From JABMMZ01 sp964600345 (GTDB taxonomy: Bacteria > Bacteroidota > Bacteroidia > NS11-12g > UBA955), in NCBI GenBank assembly GCA_964600345.1, contig CAZRKA010000023.1:1-25447 (forward strand): 25,447 bases of DNA, given 5' to 3'. Under the pieces are notes generated by a model. It worked only from the letters and a program-made list of their open reading frames with translations. It ran no database searches and was not told the DNA's origin. Position numbers and translations under genes: made by a program. Shown one piece after another: positions 22,001-25,447 of this stretch (position 1 is the stretch's first letter; every line of letters starts with the position of its first letter).

Positions 22001-22337
22001 GGTCGCTGCCGTTGAAATCAATTATTTTTGTGTAAACACCGCTGAGCGTATCGAACGAAAAGATAACGCCGCGGTTATATCGGCCGCCCTGTGTGTGGGT
22101 GCCGTAAAGTTTGCTTCCGCCGCCGTCACAGAGTGTAACATATTGAGGAAATGCTCCAGAGTTGCCTTCAAACTGATGCAAAACCTGCTGAGAGTTGCCA
22201 TTGATGTTTGTCTTGTAAATGACACCGAATTCTTTGCCACCCGCATTGGTCATGCCGGTAAGTATGGGTTGGGCATCGACACTTAATACAGATAAAGTGA
22301 GCAGCAGAAAAAAGTGATAAAGTCCCGTAGTTTTCAT
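19035..22337 (-). CDS. Giant T9SS-secreted GloVer-repeat protein
   Basis: About 1100 residues. The ATG at 22337 gives a clean signal peptide (MKTTGLYHFFLLLTLSVLSV, cut near DAQ). An ATG at 22370 would add 11 residues. The first 750 or so residues hold 14 copies of a repeat of about 50 residues. Each copy has GKLYGxTxxGGxxNxGVIFxYD followed by hydrophobic, NGSxxGxxPxG-type spacing (for example QGGSFNLGILF, SGGSNNVGVIF). This matches the tandem repeat known as GloVer (TIGR03803), as I remember it. Four further repeats of about 50 residues follow, with the pattern C-x-x-YTAPDGKxY, SGxYTAxIPN, GCDSIIxI. The C-terminal 75 residues are a type A sorting domain (IKVFPNPGKGNFEVLFG, IFDSEGRMLL, LPGLYYLHI). 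Probably a beta-propeller-like surface protein; ligand unknown. Confidence 0.9.
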   Translation of the reverse strand: MKTTGLYHFFLLLTLSVLSVDAQPILTGMTNAGGKEFGVIYKTNINGNSQQVLHQFEGNSGAFPQYVTLCDGGGSKLYGTHTQGGRYNRGVIFSFDTLSGVYTKIIDFNGSDLGSFPRGSLVRASNGLMYGLCYQGGSKNYGTIYCFNPANNSCVKLFDFGASAGSGTTPSGKLLQANNGKLYGLTYQGGTNNEGVLYEFDLQNNSYANLFEFDGSVNGRHPLGSLIQAKNGLLYGTCYQGGSFNLGILFQFDLNNDSLQIKAHFNGSGNGSNPYNSLLETDSGTLLGMNFLGGSSNGGTVYRYSYVTDSIYKIADLNGSDNGRNPYGGFCKGLNGKFYAMTYAGGTSNAGVILEYNSNNDSLIKKLDLGGSAAARNPMGDLFMSTTGKLYGVSYRGGITNSGILFTYSPANNAFSKIHEFNYAAEGNSPLGRLCLASNRKLYGLTLSGGVSNRGVLFEYDAETDVYTKKHSFNGLDGGQPYSTLCSYNGLLFGTTYSGGSNNVGVIFKYDHATSVYTKIYDFDRSNGCNPFGTLIPGPNGLLYGMCSSGGANEYGAIYSFNPSNFILSKLVDFDDSTYGGSPFGDLLLASNGKMYGMTYDGGAYGRGTLFSFDPSTQNIKTLLHFEPNTMGGYAQGSLTENGNGNLFGMTQFGGNNGLGVLFRYRISDSAFTAIHHFNSISGSYPTSTLLKTSKGKMFGTARGGGRHNMGVIFEFDTLNMTVIKKHDFNDSNGNYAFGGLTEICLPARVNKSFTSCDSMISPSGKYIYRSSGNYSDTIPTTAGCDSIISLTLKIKQSSSSQINVQACSNYTAPDAKVYDSSGLYKAVLANYNGCDSIVNIYLKILNTKSNLIVSACKTYTAPDGKIYDSSGVYTAVIPNSVSCDSIISIKLSINQTASEFDTAVCREYTAPDGKRYTGSGKITATIPNAAGCDSVISIDLTIKNADVSISNNDPQLTANAINASYRWLYCDSAFKAVPNASNKTFTAVRNGNYAVEITQNQCIDTSVCENINSLSLMHNSFTAGIKVFPNPGKGNFEVLFGNIQSELNFKIFDSEGRMLLNRKYSNTASVQCDSLLLPGLYYLHINSGAENAVIKLIIQ

Positions 22338-22505
22338 AGAAGGAAGTATGTTCATATACATGTTCATCATAATATTCCCTTGAATATTCCGTGCTAAAAT
22401 AATAAATAAAAGCAGAATTGGAAGAGTAATCAGTTTGAATTTTAAGAAGAAGTGAATTCTGTGAAGTTAGATTTGTATGTAAATCCCTGATAGGCAAGAG
22501 GCTTA

Positions 22506-23174
22506 TCAATCCGAATAATCGGTAGGTAAGATATCCTGAGGTGGTCGCAGGGTATAAGGTCTGATAATTTTTCTCATGGTATTGGTTTGAGGGTAAAAGA
22601 TTTCCCAGATAGACGAATCGCCTTTATTGTCTACGTAAAATTCTTTCGTGATGGTCCATTGACCTTTGATAAACCGGTACATTTCTCCTCCACCGGCGCC
22701 ATGTGCCAGATAGAAGCCCGTTATTTTCTTTTCCTTCAGATAAAAACTGGGATTTCTGATACCCGAAAGCATGTCGTGGTATTTGTAATTGTTCTTGTCT
22801 TTTTGATAAATGTAGACATCAACCCCGTTTTTTATTCCGGTGCCGGCCTGTGCGTAATAGGCTATCAGGTAATCGGGGTGAGCGTCGTAATTAAGGTCGA
22901 TAAGTGTGTCGTAATTGATACCCGAAGGATCAAGTTTTTTCATCAGCAATATTTTTAAGTATTGCCTTTTCCCTTCCAGTGTGGAGGTGTCTGTTTTGCT
23001 CAGCAGGACATCAAAAGTGTCGGGTTTGTCTGCTATTATAAAAGTGTCGTTTAAGGTTTTAACTGTATCTGATGATACTGCCACTTGTTCAGGTGTTTGA
23101 TTACTGCCGCAGGAAATGAGCAGGACTGACAATGCAGCAATTTTAATACGGCTGTAATTCCGTTTGAATAACAT
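22506..23174 (-). CDS. Lipoprotein with FG-GAP-like region
   Basis: 222 residues. The signal sequence ends in a lipobox LISC, with Cys22 the lipidation site. Residues of about 85-185 include DLNYDAHPDYLIAYYAQ, a D-x-N-x-D-x-x-x-D loop like the calcium-binding motifs of FG-GAP/XAC2610-like proteins. NPSFYLKEKKITGFYLAHGA and MYRFIKGQWTITKEF follow, as in that family. It is probably a periplasmic or outer-membrane lipoprotein. Function is unknown. It is the last gene of a minus-strand group of three, 6 bp after the DUF1801 gene, and 135 bp before the GloVer gene. Confidence 0.75.
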   Translation of the reverse strand: MLFKRNYSRIKIAALSVLLISCGSNQTPEQVAVSSDTVKTLNDTFIIADKPDTFDVLLSKTDTSTLEGKRQYLKILLMKKLDPSGINYDTLIDLNYDAHPDYLIAYYAQAGTGIKNGVDVYIYQKDKNNYKYHDMLSGIRNPSFYLKEKKITGFYLAHGAGGGEMYRFIKGQWTITKEFYVDNKGDSSIWEIFYPQTNTMRKIIRPYTLRPPQDILPTDYSD

Positions 23175-23180
23175 CAGAGC

Positions 23181-23564
23181 TTATTTGGATTTCTTATCAA
23201 ATTGCCGGTCTTCCTTTTTTCTGTATGCCACGATTTTGGCTATCAATGATTTTGGCAATGATTTATCCAGCGGAAACTGAATGGCGCCTTTTGAAGTTTT
23301 GTATTTAGACAATTCTTTCTCAAAGGCTGCGATGGCAGATGGGGTAGGGTAAAATCCTATGTGTTTATCGTATCCGGCATAATACACCAACACCTTGTTT
23401 ATTTTATAAGCCGGCATGGCGTAACTAATTACCTCTTCCGCTTCGGGAATGCACGTGCTGATGATCTCCCTCATTTTCAAAAGTTGTTCTCTGGTTTTAC
23501 CTTCAAAATTGTTGATGTAACGCTCAATTTCGTTCATGCCTGGTTTTGTATGTGTTTTGGCCAT
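23181..23564 (-). CDS. DUF1801 (YdhG-like) protein
   Basis: 127 residues, cytosolic, with no signal peptide. IERYINNFEGKTREQLLKMR, then AEEVISYAMPAYKINKVLVY, HIGFYPTPSAIAAF and SKGAIQFPLDKSLPKSLIAK are the standard blocks of the DUF1801/YdhG fold in their usual order. Some members have been called iron chaperones by homology to frataxin-like Fra, but a function for this group is not established. It sits 11 bp after the lipoprotein gene at 24196 and 6 bp before the lipoprotein gene at 23174, in a likely operon. The lysine-rich end (KKEDRQFDKKSK) is typical. Confidence 0.9.
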   Translation of the reverse strand: MAKTHTKPGMNEIERYINNFEGKTREQLLKMREIISTCIPEAEEVISYAMPAYKINKVLVYYAGYDKHIGFYPTPSAIAAFEKELSKYKTSKGAIQFPLDKSLPKSLIAKIVAYRKKEDRQFDKKSK

Positions 23565-23575
23565 AAAATTAATTT

Positions 23576-24196
23576 TTAGTATCCCTTATGCATATCAATT
23601 TCATTGTTGAAAGTATATTTCACTTCAAATCCGCCGCTTATCGAATCGGGTTTGTTTCTGTCTCCGAAATATTTATTCTGAATGGCAATGCTTTCAGGAA
23701 TATTTAATTTGTTTCGCCTTACAAGCAGAAAATTAGCAGCGAAAGGTAATCTTTCATATGCCATCATCTCACTCTGATTGCTGATCAGATTAATCTTTCT
23801 GTTGTACATATAAAGAAAGTAGGCGTTCGTTCTGTACCGGTCAGGATGGTTAATGATTAATGCTGTGTAAAGCGAATCGATGTCTATACGGTAGGTTGCC
23901 AGAAATCTGCCACTGTCGGGAGTAACAGAATCTTTGTTTTCCTTTGGTATCAGTTTTATTTCTTCTGCACTTAATAATTTGCCGCCATAGAAAGTGGTAT
24001 CAGTATATTGAAATATAGAATTGTAAATTAAAACACTGTCTGATTGCATGGGCGTGAATTTAGACAGAAATGTTTTGTTGAATTCTGCGAGTTTACTGTC
24101 ATCTCCCTGATTATTCGAGCATGCATTCAATAATACAATTGGATACAGGATTGACAATATGGTTTTAAATGTATTCAAAGCGGATTGTCTGTTCAA
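23576..24196 (-). CDS. Lipoprotein of unknown function
   Basis: 206 residues. The hydrophobic segment LSILYPIVLL is followed by the lipobox LNAC (Cys26), so it is a lipoprotein. The start is TTG at 24196-24194. The frame upstream meets TAA after one codon (24202-24200), and no ATG or GTG lies before the signal segment. The mature part holds LAEFNKTFLSKFTPMQSDSV and a C-terminal beta-rich region ending GGFEVKYTFNNE. I recognise no family. It is the first gene of the group with DUF1801 and the FG-GAP-like lipoprotein. Confidence 0.7.
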   Translation of the reverse strand: MNRQSALNTFKTILSILYPIVLLNACSNNQGDDSKLAEFNKTFLSKFTPMQSDSVLIYNSIFQYTDTTFYGGKLLSAEEIKLIPKENKDSVTPDSGRFLATYRIDIDSLYTALIINHPDRYRTNAYFLYMYNRKINLISNQSEMMAYERLPFAANFLLVRRNKLNIPESIAIQNKYFGDRNKPDSISGGFEVKYTFNNEIDMHKGY

Positions 24197-24253
24197 ATAT
24201 TATATATCTATACTTATCGGGTTAGAGTGAAAACAAATAAACCATTTCATTAT

Positions 24254-25165
24254 TTACCGCCCCCTTCTTCCTCCTGTCTTGCCAGATCTGCCTTTGCTGC
24301 TCTTCCCCTTGTTGCCGGGTTTGCCATGACTTTTGTGCCCGGAGAATGATTTTGGTTTCTGATCACTTCTTTTATCCGTCGGTTTCGAATAGTGTTTTTT
24401 TGTCTCAGGTTTCTGAGCCGGTTTATTCGGGGCCGGTTTCATCTTTTTACGGTCTTCAGAACTCGAATGCTCTATCATCCCATAGAGTGTAGCCATTTCT
24501 GATTCGCTGAGGTCGCGCCATTCTCCGAGAGGTATACCTTTCAGACTGATGTTCATGATGCGCACCCTTTCGAGTTTAGTTACTTCGTATCCGAAATGTT
24601 CACACATGCGCCGGATCTGTCTGTTCAAACCCTGCACAAGGGTAATTCTGAATACAAAGGGACCTTCTTTGACAACCTTGCATTTTTTGGTGGTGATGCC
24701 CAGCATCGGAACACCTGCGGCCATGCCTTGTATCACTTCGTCGGTAAGCGTTTTGTTGACTGTTACTACGTATTCTTTCTCGTGCTGGTTGCCGGCACGA
24801 AGTATCTTATTGACCAGGTCACCGTTATTGGTTAAAAATATCAGACCCTGCGAATCTTTATCCAGTCGGCCGATGGGGAAAATGCGTTTGCTGTAATTCA
24901 CAAAATCGACGATATTGTCTTTTACGTTTTCCTCGCTGGTGGAGGTGATGCCCGGTGGTTTGTTAAGAGCAATGAAAACGATGTCTTCTCCGCTGCGGGG
25001 CTGCAGTTCATGTCCGTTGACTTTTACCCTGTCGCCAACCTTCACCTGATCGCCCACAACAGCTTTGCGACCATTGATAAACACATTGCCGTTCAGAATA
25101 AATTTATCTGCCTCGCGCCTCGAACAAAGACCGCTTTCACTGATAAATTTATTGATCCTGACCAA
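24254..25165 (-). CDS. rluF: 23S rRNA pseudouridine synthase, RluF type
   Basis: 303 residues. An S4 RNA-binding domain (about 1-55, VRINKFISESGLCSRREADK) precedes an RsuA/RluB/E/F-type catalytic domain (about 63-235). The catalytic Asp102 is in FPIGRLDKDSQGLIFLTNNG. The KDSQGL variant and later LVQGLNRQIRRMCEHFGYEV and LGEWRDLSESE fit RluF, which modifies U2604 in E. coli 23S rRNA. RluB-type specificity is less likely but not excluded. The last 65 residues or so form a Lys/Arg/Gly-rich disordered tail. The start is TTG at 25165: the upstream frame has no ATG, GTG or TTG before a TAG at 25210-25208, and TTG gives the conserved VRINKF at residue 2. Confidence 0.88.
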   Translation of the reverse strand: MVRINKFISESGLCSRREADKFILNGNVFINGRKAVVGDQVKVGDRVKVNGHELQPRSGEDIVFIALNKPPGITSTSEENVKDNIVDFVNYSKRIFPIGRLDKDSQGLIFLTNNGDLVNKILRAGNQHEKEYVVTVNKTLTDEVIQGMAAGVPMLGITTKKCKVVKEGPFVFRITLVQGLNRQIRRMCEHFGYEVTKLERVRIMNISLKGIPLGEWRDLSESEMATLYGMIEHSSSEDRKKMKPAPNKPAQKPETKKHYSKPTDKRSDQKPKSFSGHKSHGKPGNKGKSSKGRSGKTGGRRGR

Positions 25166-25318
25166 ATTACTGCTGTTTTTTATGAAATTGAACTGACTTG
25201 CTAGCCGCTATCAGACAGCAAATTAATTCAAATCGTAAAAATTATCTGTCCATCGTTAAAGATTCGGCTAATTTGCCCCTTTATCCTACTGCGTATGTCT
25301 ATTTTATTTTAATTCGAA

Positions 25319-25447
25319 ATGCTATCCTTTATGAGAAACCGTCTTTTACTGATTAACATTTTCCTATGGGTTTCCCTCGTGGCGCTCTACGCCCAGCCCG
25401 TCAAACGTCCGGTTGAAGTCCTGGTCACGGCCGACCATGAAGACTGG
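25319..25447 (+). CDS. Exported protein, N-terminal fragment (cut by window edge)
   Basis: ATG at 25319 gives 43 uninterrupted codons to the window end. A second ATG is at 25331. Residues 5-26 form a signal peptide (MRNRLLLINIFLWVSLVALY, cut after AQ). The mature start PVKRPVEVLVTADHEDW resembles the N terminus of some Bacteroidota esterases and other exported hydrolases (VxVxPDHxDWxY), such as acetylxylan-esterase-like proteins. That resemblance is by memory and rests on 17 residues. No clear promoter is seen in the preceding 150 bp. Base composition of this fragment is visibly more GC-rich than neighbouring genes. Confidence 0.75.
   Translation, partial: MLSFMRNRLLLINIFLWVSLVALYAQPVKRPVEVLVTADHEDW

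Noticed and set aside
22168..22509. Open frame on the minus strand upstream of the GloVer gene
   Set aside because: It overlaps the signal peptide and first repeat of the GloVer protein in another frame and resembles no family.
25198..25221. Inverted repeat TTGCT ... AGCAA between rluF and the edge gene
   Set aside because: Only five bp per arm with a 14-nt loop and no T tract. Expected by chance.
25281..25290. TAATTTG as a -7 element for the edge gene
   Set aside because: One base short of TAnnTTTG, and no -33 element at a usable distance.

Overview
This is a piece of chromosome from a member of the Bacteroidota, probably environmental and probably a draft or metagenome assembly. The evidence is AT-rich intergenic DNA, two proteins with C-terminal type IX secretion (Por) sorting domains, promoter-like TTG-N19-TAnnTTTG sequences, few Shine-Dalgarno sites, a hybrid kinase with a fused receiver and Hpt domain, and Bacteroidota-type PhoH, PurC and NdpA proteins. 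A run of 10 N at 7788-7797 marks a scaffold join.

Layout. The left edge cuts a homogentisate 1,2-dioxygenase gene (1-225, -), divergent from a TPR lipoprotein (270-1310, +). A small membrane protein (1322-1846, -) follows, then a 375-bp gene-free region with two identical perfect hairpins. Next is a two-gene operon (6029 to 2222, -) encoding a hybrid histidine kinase and a sigma-54-dependent response regulator. Its upstream region has three direct repeats and a strong stem-loop. An NdpA/YejK-type nucleoid-associated protein (6403-7449, -) appears to have a leaderless promoter. A tight operon (11023 to 7615, -) encodes a SAM hydroxide adenosyltransferase-like protein, an ABM-domain protein and an exported TPR/CAP-domain protein. 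Divergent from it are phoH (11087-12073, +) and, from its own promoter, purC, a secreted NHL/PKD/T9SS protein and a PIF1-like helicase (12230-16780, +).

The right half begins with a repeat-rich convergent junction (16781-16930) holding two copies of a palindromic element and a 23-bp polypurine tandem repeat. On the minus strand follow a GT39/PMT-type membrane glycosyltransferase, a small membrane protein, a very large GloVer-repeat T9SS protein, a three-gene cluster (lipoprotein, DUF1801, lipoprotein) and an RluF-type pseudouridine synthase. The right edge cuts a new exported protein on the plus strand.

Most of the window is ordinary housekeeping and envelope gene content. I see no phage, transposase, CRISPR array, tRNA or rRNA. 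The less ordinary material is in the gaps: the duplicated hairpins overlapping two similar short open frames (1946-2170), the control region of the phosphorelay operon (6057-6333), and the palindrome/polypurine junction (16789-16919). A divergent SAM-hydrolase homologue without the expected catalytic residues, and several genes whose only plausible start is TTG, are also worth checking. I did not find a convincing previously undescribed multi-gene system.
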